Shown here: positions 27,813 to 37,742 of the stretch, piece after piece
Layout of the letters: every line of letters starts with the position of its first letter
Position numbering within the stretch: the first letter of the stretch is position 1
Notes under the pieces: generated by a model
Told to the model about the DNA's origin: nothing
Database searches by the model: none
Seen by the model: the letters and a program-made list of their open reading frames with translations, nothing else
Assembly: GCA_035327565.1 (NCBI GenBank)
Contig: DAOLDB010000011.1
Coordinates: forward strand, 17,574 to 81,573
Length of the DNA stretch: 64,000 bases
Source of the DNA: JABDLO01 sp035327565
GTDB lineage: Bacteria; Bacteroidota; Bacteroidia; Chitinophagales; Saprospiraceae
Direction of reading: 5' to 3'
Program-made: the position numbers and the translations under genes

Positions 27813-28142
27813 TGATTTCAGTTGTAAAATTATTTATGACCATACTATTTTTCAATGTAATTTAAAAATGACTTTTTCAACTTTAACCAAAATAGGTAAT
27901 AACTGAAGAATTTTAACATTTTCTTCCTTAAAAATATGATGTATTATTTTTTAACTCAAAAAAATCAGCACTTTATGGGGATATTGCCATTTGCAACATT
28001 TGTTGAACAATCGCCAGTTTTATCTGCACTTTTCTCTGCTTTTATTTTTTCGCAGGATTTTCATGAAACTGTTTACCTTTATAGCATGGCGTCATGCAAA
28101 TTTGCAATCAATGGTTTACCTTAAGGAACGAATGAAAAAAAT
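27813..28142 (+). other. 330-base intergenic region between divergent genes
   Basis: AT-rich. On the minus strand it holds a candidate promoter for the iminopeptidase gene: TTG at 27853-27855, a 20-base spacer, and TAATTTTA (27825-27832), one mismatch to TAnnTTTG. An open frame on the plus strand (27936-28124) has no plausible start signal, motif or similarity that I can see, and I treat it as chance. Nothing else is recognised. Confidence 0.4.
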
Positions 28143-29783
28143 ATGGGAACATTTCAGGTTTTAGACTATATAATATTTACTATGTATGCCATGGTAATTC
28201 TTTCTGTGGGTTTGTGGGTGTCAAGGACGAAAAAAGGAGAAACCAAAAGTGCTGAGGATTATTTTTTAGCCAGTAAAAGTCTGCCATTCTGGGCGATCGG
28301 AGCCTCACTGATTGCGGCAAATATATCCGCTGAACAGTTTATTGGTATGTCCGGATCCGGTTTTGCTGTAGGTTTGGCCATAGCAAGTTATGAGTGGATG
28401 GCCGCATTGACACTGATTGTGGTAGCTAAATTTTTTCTGCCAATTTTTATTAAGCAGGGACTTTTTACTATCCCACAATTCATCGAAAACCGCTTTAATA
28501 CTAACCTGAAAACCATACTTGCCATTTTTTGGGTCGCATTGTTTATTTTTGTTAACCTTACTTCTGTCTTATTTTTAGGAGCTAAAGCATTGGATACCAT
28601 ATTGGGAACGGGTGATGGATCTTCAATAATGTATTATATTATTGGATTGGCATTTTTTGCGGCAGCTTATTCTATCTGGGGTGGCCTGGCTGCTGTAGCA
28701 TGGACTGATGTCATTCAAGTGGTATTGTTGGTGGTAGGGGGTCTGATAACCACCATGATCGCGCTTCATCATGTAACCCCTGAGGGGGGCGTGATTCATG
28801 GACTGAATCACATTTATGAGGTTGCAGGTGAAAAATTTAATATGATCCTGAAAAAAGATAATCCGGAGTTTATGAATCTGCCGGGAATCACCGTATTGAT
28901 TGGGGGAATGTGGGTAGCTAATCTATATTATTGGGGCTTTAACCAATACATCATTCAACGTGCGCTGGCAGCAAAATCATTGAGGGAAGCACAAAAGGGA
29001 TTGGCTTTTGCAGCTTTTCTGAAGTTGTTGCTTCCTTTATTCGTAGTGATTCCGGGTATTATTGCATTTGTTATGTTTACCCAGCCGGCAGGTACAGCTA
29101 TGATTGAAGGGGTTCAGTCTGATTTTTTGAAGTCCGGTGGGGAAATCAATTACGATATTTCCTATCCCTGGCTAATCAAAACATTTATTCCTACTGGTAT
29201 TAAAGGGCTTGTAGTAGCTGCTTTAACCGCAGCGATCGTATCATCACTTGCATCTATGTTGAACTCCACGGCCACCATTTTTACAATGGATATATATAAA
29301 CCTTACCTCTCGAAAAAAACGGATGGCTCTGATTTGGTTCCGGTAGGCAGAATCACTGTATTGACTGCATTGGTGATAGCGGTATTGGTTGCTCCGGCAC
29401 TGGATACTATGCCACAAATGTTTCAATATATTCAGGAATATACCGGAGTAGTCAGTCCAGGTATTTTAGGGGTTTTCTTAATGGGCTTATTCTGGAAAAA
29501 GGCCAATAGTAAAGGTGCTATTGTGGGAGTTGTGGTTTCCATACCAGTAGCATTATTATTAAAGTTTCTTCCTATTGAGATGCCGTTTCTGGATCAAATG
29601 ATGTACACCTGTATGATCACAATAGCTACCATTGTGATGGTAAGTCTTTTGACCGCTGAACATGATGAAGATCCTAAATCAATACCATTATCCAAAGAAA
29701 CTTTTATCACCAGTCAAGGCTTTAATTTGGCCGCGTATGGGGTACTCATTATCCTGGCACTCTTGTATTCGGTGTTTTGGTAA
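28143..29783 (+). CDS. sodium/solute symporter, SSS (SLC5) family
   Basis: A 546-residue protein with about 13-14 transmembrane helices, typical of the SGLT/SSS family. Characteristic segments are GWVANLYYWGFNQYIIQRALAA-like (seen here as NLYYWGFNQYIIQRALAA), the AAYSIWGGLAAVAWTDVIQV helix and AALTAAIVSSLASMLNSTAT, which holds the Na2-site region. Sugars such as glucose or galactose are the usual substrates of this subgroup, but inositol, sialic acid or others cannot be excluded. It stands alone with no catabolic neighbour to indicate the substrate. The Na+ gradient could be supplied by the nearby decarboxylase pump. Confidence 0.93.
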   Translation: MGTFQVLDYIIFTMYAMVILSVGLWVSRTKKGETKSAEDYFLASKSLPFWAIGASLIAANISAEQFIGMSGSGFAVGLAIASYEWMAALTLIVVAKFFLPIFIKQGLFTIPQFIENRFNTNLKTILAIFWVALFIFVNLTSVLFLGAKALDTILGTGDGSSIMYYIIGLAFFAAAYSIWGGLAAVAWTDVIQVVLLVVGGLITTMIALHHVTPEGGVIHGLNHIYEVAGEKFNMILKKDNPEFMNLPGITVLIGGMWVANLYYWGFNQYIIQRALAAKSLREAQKGLAFAAFLKLLLPLFVVIPGIIAFVMFTQPAGTAMIEGVQSDFLKSGGEINYDISYPWLIKTFIPTGIKGLVVAALTAAIVSSLASMLNSTATIFTMDIYKPYLSKKTDGSDLVPVGRITVLTALVIAVLVAPALDTMPQMFQYIQEYTGVVSPGILGVFLMGLFWKKANSKGAIVGVVVSIPVALLLKFLPIEMPFLDQMMYTCMITIATIVMVSLLTAEHDEDPKSIPLSKETFITSQGFNLAAYGVLIILALLYSVFW

Positions 29784-30140
29784 TGCGAATTTAAAGAAGT
29801 GTTGAGTTACAGACCAAAAGTAAAAGCGTTGAGTTGAGTCTGGTTAATTAAGCAGCCATCATTTGCCAGTTTAATTGCCCGGTAATGAACATTATGCCTT
29901 CATGCTTGCATCCTTTCACTACGCACTCATGTTATATTTTTTCCCGCATATTGTGCAGATTTTCACTGCTTCAAATTTTTCCATCCTAAACTCCCAAAGA
30001 TATAGGGAAAGAGACAAAATTATTGGATCAATGTTAAAAATCATTACAATACAACTCATTTGTACAGACTACCTAAGTAGTCACACCTTACTAAATGGGC
30101 GGTGAGTAGATTAAAAAATGTAAAATCGTGGTACTTAATT
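29784..30140. other. 357-base intergenic region with possible decayed coding sequence
   Basis: No intact gene. On the minus strand a 21-codon frame at 29919-29984 reads MEKFEAVKICTICGKKYNMSA and contains a CxxC plus CxxC-like zinc-ribbon spacing, followed immediately by several stops; other frames downstream stay open only briefly. This could be the head of a decayed gene or chance. No hairpin-plus-T-run terminator was found for the upstream symporter. Confidence 0.3.
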
Positions 30141-31493
30141 TCAAAATCCAAGAATGATCTTGGCAATGGTAAAATAAATGAGAATACCAAAAATGTCATT
30201 GCTTGTAGTGATGAAGGGGCCAGTGGCAAGAGCCGGATCGATACCATATTTATTTAAAGTAAACGGGACAAAAGTGCCTATTAATGAAGCAATGACAATT
30301 ACAGTAATAAGCGCTATGGCTACTGTGACGGCAACCAACAGATCAATTTGAAGTAAAAAAAAGCTTCCAACCAGTAGGAAAATAGCCAAAAGAAGCCCAT
30401 TAAGGATGCTTAAAGATAATTCCTTGAGAAGCCGTTTGAGCAATGAACCGGTTAAAGTGTTGTTGGCAAGACCCTGTACAATGATGGCGGAGGACTGGAC
30501 GCCTACATTGCCTGCCATAGCCGCAATCAAAGGAGTAAAGAAAAACAAAACGCGATACTGCTCCATGGCCGCTTCAAAACTTCCCGACACTTTTACGGCT
30601 ACAAACCCTCCTAACAGTGCAAGTAATAACCAGGGAAGTCTGGCTTTGGTCTGATCAATCAGATTGTCATCGGCTTCCACATCTTGCGAAATACCGGCAG
30701 CAAGCTGGTAGTTTTTATCGGCTTCTTCCTTGATGACATCAACGATATCATCGATAGTAACTCTTCCCACCAACCTGCCCAGCTCATCTAATACAGGGAT
30801 GGCTTCCAGGTCATATTTTTGCATCAGTCGTGCCACCTCTACGTCTTTTGTGTCGACATATACAAAGTCGACCTTAGGTATATATATTTCCCGAATGGGA
30901 GTACGAGTACTCGTCGTTAAAAGGTCTTTTAGCGAAAGCCGTCCTTTTAAAACATTGTCATCATCTACCACGTAAATGGAATGAACCCTCTTTACATCTT
31001 TCGCCTGCTGACGCATTTCCTTTACACAAGTTAAGACGGTCCAGTTTTCATTGACTTTGATCAACTCTTTGGCCATCAGACCCCCCGCAGTATCTTCGTC
31101 ATAACGCAATAAATCGACAATGTCTTTGGCATGTTCAGTATCCTGAATTCTTGCTATAACCTCTTGCTTTTTATCAAAGGGAAGCTCAGCAATAAGGTCA
31201 GCCGCATCGTCCGTGTTCAATTCATTCAATTCTTCCGCAATCTCAATCGGACTGAGTTGATTGAGGATTTTTATCCGGATATCCTCGTCAAGTTCTAGGA
31301 GAGTTTCTGCCGTTTTTTCACTTTCTAACAGGTCAAAAATATATTTTGCTTCTGACACAGAAAGCTCTTCCATGATCTCTGCAATATCGGCATAATGGAT
31401 CTCTTTGAATTTATCAACGAGAATATCATCCGACCCGGAAGAAATCAGATCTTTGATCTCTTCTATATTTTCCTGATTGATCTTAAACTCCAT
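30141..31493 (-). CDS. mgtE: magnesium transporter MgtE
   Basis: A 450-residue MgtE, the usual size. The N-terminal superhelical MgtE_N domain (about 15-125) is followed by two CBS domains (about 135-255) with the sequence patterns LSLKDLLTTS and GRVTIDDIVDVI. The C-terminal pore domain (about 285-450) has five hydrophobic helices, including the PLIAAMAGNVGVQSS and GPFITTSNDIFGI segments that line the Mg2+ path. The cytosolic N and CBS domains sense intracellular Mg2+ and close the channel. The gene is monocistronic, with a promoter-like element about 120 bases upstream. Confidence 0.97.
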   Translation of the reverse strand: MEFKINQENIEEIKDLISSGSDDILVDKFKEIHYADIAEIMEELSVSEAKYIFDLLESEKTAETLLELDEDIRIKILNQLSPIEIAEELNELNTDDAADLIAELPFDKKQEVIARIQDTEHAKDIVDLLRYDEDTAGGLMAKELIKVNENWTVLTCVKEMRQQAKDVKRVHSIYVVDDDNVLKGRLSLKDLLTTSTRTPIREIYIPKVDFVYVDTKDVEVARLMQKYDLEAIPVLDELGRLVGRVTIDDIVDVIKEEADKNYQLAAGISQDVEADDNLIDQTKARLPWLLLALLGGFVAVKVSGSFEAAMEQYRVLFFFTPLIAAMAGNVGVQSSAIIVQGLANNTLTGSLLKRLLKELSLSILNGLLLAIFLLVGSFFLLQIDLLVAVTVAIALITVIVIASLIGTFVPFTLNKYGIDPALATGPFITTSNDIFGILIYFTIAKIILGF

Positions 31494-31613
31494 TGTGTTT
31501 TATTTATCTGGCTCCAAGGAGCGTAACTCATTATGATGCTAATAAAGTGCCACTTTTTGCATTCTAAAAGTATATTTTTTCTCTGCGAATCTATCCTTCC
31601 ATAAACAACCTGG

Positions 31614-31621
31614 CAAAGATA
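31614..31621 (-). promoter_or_regulatory. Bacteroidota -7 element for mgtE
   Basis: The minus strand reads TATCTTTG, a perfect TAnnTTTG, 121 bases before the mgtE ATG, with TATG (31642-31645) near the -33 position at 20 bases. The leader would be near 110 bases; I see no known magnesium riboswitch fold in it. The rest of the 309-base interval 31494-31802 shows nothing recognisable. Confidence 0.4.
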
Positions 31622-31802
31622 GAATAATCGGATTGGCTTCCATAGATTATAGGAGTTTCTAAAATTTATTGACTAAAGCTTTTTATTGTCCAGAACCCGC
31701 AATGGTTGGGCACTATCTTCTATTTTGAGAAAGGGGTGGATATTTAAAAAGGTATTATATTGTGGCAGAAGTTTCTCATTCATTGCTAAATAGTAAATTG
31801 AT

Positions 31803-33320
31803 ATGAACCGTATTCTTTGTATTTTTCTTGTGCTTTTGATCTATGTCCAACCCTATTTATTTGGGCAACCGGATGGAAAAGATACACAATCTGCCAAACA
31901 ATCTGTTGAATTTGTATCTCAGGGAAATGTAACCATTGATGGAAGAAATATTAGCTATACTGCAAGGGCGGGTACATTGGAATTAAGAGATGACCAAAAC
32001 AAGCCGGTAGCGTATTTCGGATTTACCAGTTATATGGTGAATGATGGTAAAGACAAAACCAGACCTATTCTCTTTGCATATAATGGAGGACCGGGATCCT
32101 CCTCTTTTTGGTTGCACATGGGGATACTGGGGCCGAGAAGGGTAGTGGTCAATGATCCTGATTTTACACCTGCTTCACCTTACTCTGTTGAATCAAACCC
32201 TTATTCAATTCTCGATATGGCCGATTTGGTCATGATGGACCCTGTGGGAACGGGCTTGAGTATACCTGCGGGAGAAAAGGAGTTTAAAGATTTTTGGGGT
32301 GTGGATCAGGACATCTGGAGTATAAGTTTGTTCATCAAACAATTTTTGATTCAAAATGGAAGGATGAACTCTCCCAAGTTTTTATTGGGAGAGAGCTACG
32401 GTACTTTCAGAAATGCCGGAGTGATGGAGAATCTGCTTCGATGGGGTGTTGCCATGAATGGTGTGATCATGGTATCGGCCGTATTTGATCTGAGAACTTT
32501 AATTTTCCCTCCCGGAGAAGACCTTTCCTACATCGTTCATTTTCCAACCTATGCTGCTACATCATGGTATCACAATAAGGTAAAAGATAAGAAAGAAAAT
32601 CTGGAGGAATTTATAGATGAAGTTCGCAACTTTACAGAGGTTGAATATGTGCCGGCTCTGTTTAAAGGTAATCGCCTTTCGGCAAATGAAAAACAATATA
32701 TGGCTTCCCGCCTGGCATCTTATACCGGGATTGGAGACGATTTTTGGATGAAAGCCAATCTGCGTGTGACTGCGGGAGAATATTTTCAGGAATTAATGAG
32801 AGAGGAAGGAAAGACTGTAGGACGGTTGGATTCACGTTATTTGGGAGTGAATCAGGATTTACTGAACCGGACAGCAGAATACGATCCCCAGAGTCTGGCC
32901 ATCTCCCCCGCATACATCTCTGGCTTTTTGGATTATTTTTATGGTGAATTAGGTGTTGACCGCAAACTACATTACCAGACGAGTGCTGGGTCCAGGAGTG
33001 GATTCAGGTGGGACTGGAGTCATACGGGCAACCAACGATGGAACACCCAGGCGGCCATTAGTACTGCCGAGGATATGGCCAGAGCAATGACTCGTGATCC
33101 CAACATGAAAGTACTAATAATGAATGGGTATTACGATTTGGCTACCGTTTTTTACGGGGTGGAATATACTCTGGATCATTTAAAAATGCCTCCGGAAATC
33201 AGGGAAAATATTCAAATGACTTACTATGAAGCAGGACATATGATGTATACCCATTATCCTTCTTTAGTTCAATGCAAGGAGGATTTAAAAGAGTTTATTT
33301 TGAAAACCATGAAAAGGTAG
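31803..33320 (+). CDS. S10-family serine carboxypeptidase-like protein
   Basis: A 505-residue exported protein: signal peptide (about 1-21). The S10 fold is marked by YNGGPGSSSFW (residues about 93-103, oxyanion region) and GESYGT with nucleophile Ser198; the acid is near residue 445 in NGYYDL and the base near 479 in EAGHMMY. The S10 family removes C-terminal residues from peptides at acidic pH and is common in eukaryotes and in some Bacteroidota. No partner gene is adjacent. The start ATG at 31803 is preceded by no better in-frame start. Confidence 0.92.
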   Translation: MNRILCIFLVLLIYVQPYLFGQPDGKDTQSAKQSVEFVSQGNVTIDGRNISYTARAGTLELRDDQNKPVAYFGFTSYMVNDGKDKTRPILFAYNGGPGSSSFWLHMGILGPRRVVVNDPDFTPASPYSVESNPYSILDMADLVMMDPVGTGLSIPAGEKEFKDFWGVDQDIWSISLFIKQFLIQNGRMNSPKFLLGESYGTFRNAGVMENLLRWGVAMNGVIMVSAVFDLRTLIFPPGEDLSYIVHFPTYAATSWYHNKVKDKKENLEEFIDEVRNFTEVEYVPALFKGNRLSANEKQYMASRLASYTGIGDDFWMKANLRVTAGEYFQELMREEGKTVGRLDSRYLGVNQDLLNRTAEYDPQSLAISPAYISGFLDYFYGELGVDRKLHYQTSAGSRSGFRWDWSHTGNQRWNTQAAISTAEDMARAMTRDPNMKVLIMNGYYDLATVFYGVEYTLDHLKMPPEIRENIQMTYYEAGHMMYTHYPSLVQCKEDLKEFILKTMKR

Positions 33321-33362
33321 CTGCCGTGCATTGAATGTCCTATAAAAAAGTCTGACCGGTGA

Positions 33363-34508
33363 TTATATCCCGTTATATTTACCATAAATAGAGGAAACGA
33401 AAGGACCATTGAGGAAGTCAAGAGGATCAATCATCGATTGTTTTATGGCTCCTTTCCATTTTTTCTGAATCATTAACCGTGCAACTTCACACATAGGGGC
33501 TGCAGTAGTGGTCTGGATGGCCCGAAGTTTCCTGGTCCCAACATAGGTGGGATAGATCCGGTAAGAGGCTTCTTTCCTTCTGAGCCTGCCCATTGAATCT
33601 TTTCCTTGAACGGAAGCATATACAACCACCTCATCGTCTTCCACCGAAGGTATATTTTGAAGCATGATCCTTTCCAGGGATTTGACTCTGTCCTCGTTTT
33701 CAGGAATGGTGGACAGAGCAGCTTCTACCCACCCATAGTGTCCCGGATATCGTAGCGTTTTGTAATCCAGGTCTTTTATTCTTCCGCTGAAAGCCTGAGG
33801 TAAATCGGCTGCTCCTCCGGAAGTAAAATTATCTTCATATTCATCACCGTCTATGATGATGGTCTGCCTTCCCGATAAAGCAGGAACTTCTATGGTTTGA
33901 AAACTCCGAACGATGATCGCTTTCTTCAAATATTCAGTAGCAACCCCTATAGGGCTCCATGTAAATGCATAAAAGTGAGGAGAGGTGGCGTGCTTGGATA
34001 GTGCTCCCACCTTCATATGCATAGAGTCAAGAATTTCAGTGCCGAAGTCCCTTACAAATTCATTGTATTGCTGACATGCCAACACATTGATAAATCCCGG
34101 AGCCAAGCCGGTTTGAAGAACGAATGCAGTATCCGCATTTCTGGCAATTTGCTCAACTTCTCCGGTTTCTGATACATATTCAGTAAGATTGGCGTAATGG
34201 CATCCAAATGCCCTCGCTAAAGTTGCCATTCGGGGTGCCTGACTCCCTGGAAGGCAATCCAGAATGATATCACATTGCTCTAATTTGCGGTCAAGGTCAG
34301 CATTGCTTCCGGATTGTGGCATTTTGATAGATTCTATGCCCGATTCATTGTGTATACCTTCAGAGACAAAACGCTTTGCAGCAACAGCAGACTCCTCATG
34401 GATGTCACCAAATATAATATCAACAGGGAAGTCTTCCTGATTCTTTAAAATGATTGCTACGGCTTTCCCAATACCTCCGGCTCCGGCTATGAATATCTTC
34501 GTTTTCAT
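33363..34508 (-). CDS. saccharopine dehydrogenase / reductase-like protein
   Basis: A 381-residue NAD(P)-dependent enzyme. The N-terminal Rossmann fold begins KIFIAGAGGIGKAVA with a GAGGIG dinucleotide loop. The catalytic domain contains QTGLAPGFINVLA, TSGGAADLPQAFSG and YPGHYGWVEAAL, patterns of the saccharopine dehydrogenase C-terminal-like group. The family includes lysine-pathway reductases, carboxynorspermidine synthases and uncharacterised homologues; the sequence alone does not decide. No lysine or polyamine gene is adjacent. Gene stands alone, convergent with the S10 peptidase gene. Confidence 0.8.
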   Translation of the reverse strand: MKTKIFIAGAGGIGKAVAIILKNQEDFPVDIIFGDIHEESAVAAKRFVSEGIHNESGIESIKMPQSGSNADLDRKLEQCDIILDCLPGSQAPRMATLARAFGCHYANLTEYVSETGEVEQIARNADTAFVLQTGLAPGFINVLACQQYNEFVRDFGTEILDSMHMKVGALSKHATSPHFYAFTWSPIGVATEYLKKAIIVRSFQTIEVPALSGRQTIIIDGDEYEDNFTSGGAADLPQAFSGRIKDLDYKTLRYPGHYGWVEAALSTIPENEDRVKSLERIMLQNIPSVEDDEVVVYASVQGKDSMGRLRRKEASYRIYPTYVGTRKLRAIQTTTAAPMCEVARLMIQKKWKGAIKQSMIDPLDFLNGPFVSSIYGKYNGI

Positions 34509-34957
34509 ACAGGGTGTATTATTTGTCCTGGTTAAAAAATGGCAGTATCAGTGTTTAATATCTTTCGGTATTGCCGGCAATTTAAATAAAGTCAAATGTA
34601 GAGGTTTCATTGAAATAGCTATTTAATTGGCAATACATTCTAAAAAACTGCGCAAAGTAACATCATTCTTCATGGAAAGAAAAATTTTTGAATTCGGATT
34701 TTGAAAATTTGATAACCAATCAATTAAGTATGGGATAATTAAAAATATTATATATTAAATTAAAACGCAATATGTAAATTAAATAAAAAGAGTAAAATAT
34801 AATTTAAAAAATTTTGTAATATGATCATAATCGTTTTATCTTAGCTCCGCAAACAGGAATTTGGATAGGAGGAAATAGGTAATTATTGATGAAATTATAA
34901 CAGAGAAATTCCTGATTCCATTCAATCCTTAAAACCAATAGTAAAAGAATTATTTGA
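34509..34957. other. 449-base AT-rich divergent intergenic region
   Basis: Separates the saccharopine-like gene and ftsK. Very rich in A and T around 34740-34810. Apart from the ftsK promoter candidate listed separately I see no RNA gene, repeat or open frame with support. Confidence 0.4.
34813..34844 (+). promoter_or_regulatory. candidate ftsK promoter
   Basis: TTTG at 34813-34816, a 20-base spacer, then TATCTTAG at 34837-34844, one mismatch to the Bacteroidota TAnnTTTG. Spacing is within the normal range. Transcription would start near 34850, leaving a leader of about 110 bases. Confidence 0.45.
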
Positions 34958-37483
34958 GTGACGATGACGAAGAGCAGAAAAACCAGGTCCAAATCTTTTT
35001 CCATTTTCAAAATCAACTTAAAGGATGAAAGATGGCCTAAGGTGATGGGTATACTTACAATATTGATTGCTTTATATTTAGCGGTGGCCTTCATCTCCTA
35101 TTTCTATACATGGAAAGTTGATCAGGATAAAGTTATTCATTTTTCCTGGAAGGTATTGTTTCAAGGGGATTTGAGTGTTTCGAATTGGTTAGGCAGATTG
35201 GGGGCATTGGTATCGAATATCTTTTTTTACTGGGGTTTCGGTCTTCCTTCCATTGTCATTATTTTTCTTTTGTTAAAATTAGGTATTGCTTTAATACGTC
35301 GCAACAGTTTAATACCTGTATGGCATGCCATCAGAAAAGGTATACTTTTCATGGCGTTTTTATCACTTACACTGGAATTCGTTTTACGCACCAGTGAATT
35401 TACCTGGGGAGGAGCATTTGGAGAAGGAGCATGTTATTGGTTGACCAATTTTATAGGTCAGGCCGGTTTGTTCCTGTTACTTTTGTTTTCTCTCATGTTC
35501 TTTTTAGTATGGCGATTTAATCCCAACCTGGATCAATTTATGGCGTTTGCCATCGAACATAAACCGTTCAAATTTAAAGTACCTTTTCAAAATTTGTTTA
35601 ACGATTCATTTCAATCCGATAAAACCGAGAAAAGGAATGATGAAAAAGGCACATCAGAAAAGGGATTATTTTCAGTTTTTCAAGTTCTTAAGCCTTCTCA
35701 TGCTGAAAGAGCCATTCCAAAAACCGGAGATAGAGATCAGGGATCCGGCATAGATCTGGATATTCCTGACTCTCTATCAAACGAAAACCGAAAACAATCG
35801 TTTAAAGGCAGTTCAATGGATATGGAGGTCGTATTACCTTCCCAATCTGAAAAAAACAGTAATGAGGGAGAACTTTCCACTAAGACTCCACTGGAAATTG
35901 CCCGAGAACATGCAACAGGCAAGCCCATTATTCCGGCAACAGAGGATGAAATTGGATTCAGTGAACCCTATGATCCCACATTGGACCTTTCCAGGTTCGA
36001 ATTGCCTACCGTAGATCTTTTGGAAAACTATGATGACAAGCAATTTGAAGTAGATAGAAGGGAGTTGGAAGCCAATAAAGACCAGATCATTGAGACTTTA
36101 CTCAATTACAAAATAGAAATTACTAAAATTCGGGCTACCATAGGTCCAACGGTTACTCTTTATGAGATTGTACCGGCACCGGGAGTCAAGATCAGTAAAA
36201 TCAAAAACCTTGAGGACGATATCGCACTTTCATTGTCGGCATTAGGTATACGTATCATTGCACCCATCCCGGGGAAGGGTACTATAGGTATTGAAGTGCC
36301 CAATAAAAGGAAGCAGATCGTGTCACTAAGGGAAGTATTGCAATCAGAAAAATACCTCCATGCAAAAATGGATTTGCCCATCGCTTTAGGTAAAACCATA
36401 TCCAATGAAGTGTTTGTAGCTGATCTGGCTAAAATGCCTCACTTATTGATTGCAGGAGCTACCGGTCAGGGAAAATCGGTAGGTATCAATACAGTTTTGA
36501 TGTCAATTCTCTATAAGAAACATCCTTCCCAGGTTAAATTGGTACTGATAGATCCAAAGAAAGTAGAGCTTTTCCCATATGCCAGTCTGGAACAGCATTA
36601 TCTGGGATTTTTACCCAATGAAGATGAGCCTATAGTTACTGAAACCAATAAGGTAGTGTATACTTTGAATTCTTTGTGTATTGAAATGGATGAGCGCTAT
36701 GATCTCCTTAAAAATGCCAAAGCCAGAACCATTAAGGAATACAATGAAAAATTTACTGCGCGAAAGTTAAATCCAAAGGAAGGCCATCGTTTTCTACCTT
36801 ATATTGTATTGGTCATTGATGAATTTGCCGATTTGATAATGACAGCGGGTAAAGAAGTGGAGCTGCCCATTGCAAGGTTGGCTCAGTTAGCCAGAGCCAT
36901 AGGTATTCATCTGATCATAGCCACTCAAAGGCCTTCTGTCAACATCATTACTGGAGTTATAAAAGCTAATTTTCCTGCACGTTTGGCATTCAAAGTAACC
37001 TCAAAGATCGATTCGCGGACCATATTGGATCAGGGTGGCGCTGAACAGCTGATCGGTCGCGGAGACATGTTGTTAAGTATTGGTAGTTCTGTCATCCGTT
37101 TGCAATGTGCTTTTGTCGATACCCCTGAAGTTGAGCGCGTGATTGATTTTGTCAGTAAACAACAAGGATTTCCAGAGCCTTACTATCTGCCCGAATTTAG
37201 CGGTGACGATGATATCAGTAAGGACGGTTCAGATATAAAATTCACTGATTTGGACGATTGCTTTGACGAAGCAGCCCGATTGATAGTATCAAACCAACAT
37301 GGGTCTACTTCAATGATCCAACGGAAAATGCAATTAGGGTATAACCGTGCAGGTCGCATCATGGATCAAATGGAGGCATTGGGTATCGTAGGTCCTGCAC
37401 AAGGAAGCAAACCCAGAGATGTTCTGTTTTACTCTGTTGATGAATTGGATACCTATCTCAATACTCTTAAAAAGAATGGATAA
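34958..37483 (+). CDS. ftsK: DNA translocase FtsK/SpoIIIE
   Basis: An 841-residue FtsK. The N-terminal part has four transmembrane helices (about 30-190), followed by a low-complexity linker (to about 330) and the alpha-beta motor. Walker A is GATGQGKSVG near residue 500, Walker B VLVIDEFADLI near 625, and the gamma winged-helix domain (about 770-841) has the RKMQLGYNRAGRIMDQ helix that reads KOPS-like sequences. It pumps DNA at the division septum and activates chromosome dimer resolution. The GTG at 34958 and ATG at 34964 are both usable; I keep GTG but ATG is equally likely. Confidence 0.95.
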   Translation: MTMTKSRKTRSKSFSIFKINLKDERWPKVMGILTILIALYLAVAFISYFYTWKVDQDKVIHFSWKVLFQGDLSVSNWLGRLGALVSNIFFYWGFGLPSIVIIFLLLKLGIALIRRNSLIPVWHAIRKGILFMAFLSLTLEFVLRTSEFTWGGAFGEGACYWLTNFIGQAGLFLLLLFSLMFFLVWRFNPNLDQFMAFAIEHKPFKFKVPFQNLFNDSFQSDKTEKRNDEKGTSEKGLFSVFQVLKPSHAERAIPKTGDRDQGSGIDLDIPDSLSNENRKQSFKGSSMDMEVVLPSQSEKNSNEGELSTKTPLEIAREHATGKPIIPATEDEIGFSEPYDPTLDLSRFELPTVDLLENYDDKQFEVDRRELEANKDQIIETLLNYKIEITKIRATIGPTVTLYEIVPAPGVKISKIKNLEDDIALSLSALGIRIIAPIPGKGTIGIEVPNKRKQIVSLREVLQSEKYLHAKMDLPIALGKTISNEVFVADLAKMPHLLIAGATGQGKSVGINTVLMSILYKKHPSQVKLVLIDPKKVELFPYASLEQHYLGFLPNEDEPIVTETNKVVYTLNSLCIEMDERYDLLKNAKARTIKEYNEKFTARKLNPKEGHRFLPYIVLVIDEFADLIMTAGKEVELPIARLAQLARAIGIHLIIATQRPSVNIITGVIKANFPARLAFKVTSKIDSRTILDQGGAEQLIGRGDMLLSIGSSVIRLQCAFVDTPEVERVIDFVSKQQGFPEPYYLPEFSGDDDISKDGSDIKFTDLDDCFDEAARLIVSNQHGSTSMIQRKMQLGYNRAGRIMDQMEALGIVGPAQGSKPRDVLFYSVDELDTYLNTLKKNG

Positions 37484-37573
37484 AATACATTTTACATACA
37501 TCTTCTTATCCTGCAACCTGAGAATAATGCAATCATAACCTGTTTTTTTTCAGGATAGAAGACTGAGATCCCG

Positions 37574-37612
37574 AAAGCCGGTCCCTATTGTGGATCGGCT
37601 TTTTTATTTTTT
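37574..37612 (+). terminator. Rho-independent terminator after ftsK
   Basis: An 11-base-pair stem (37574-37584 with 37592-37602, one G-U pair), 7-base loop CTATTGT, and a run of Ts at 37600-37612. It is 90 bases after the ftsK stop. Confidence 0.85.
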
Positions 37613-37663
37613 GAATTTGACCTATGCTATTCACTTGGGGTGAAAATACTTTGGAATAGTCTA

Positions 37664-37694
37664 TTTGAGATACCTGTTAATTTGAATATTTTTA
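37664..37694 (+). promoter_or_regulatory. candidate promoter of the GH3-family gene
   Basis: TTTG at 37664-37667, a 19-base spacer, then TATTTTTA at 37687-37694, one mismatch to TAnnTTTG. Lies between the ftsK terminator and the ATG at 37743. Confidence 0.4.
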
Positions 37695-37742
37695 CAGTCT
37701 GACATGAGAAACTAATGGTAGGAATAAATATAAACATATAGC

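Noticed and set aside
27936..28124. 62-codon plus-strand frame between iminopeptidase and symporter genes
   Set aside because: No motif, no start context, and composition like intergenic DNA.
34825..35094. 89-codon minus-strand frame at the start of ftsK
   Set aside because: Mostly overlaps the well-supported ftsK start in the opposite direction.
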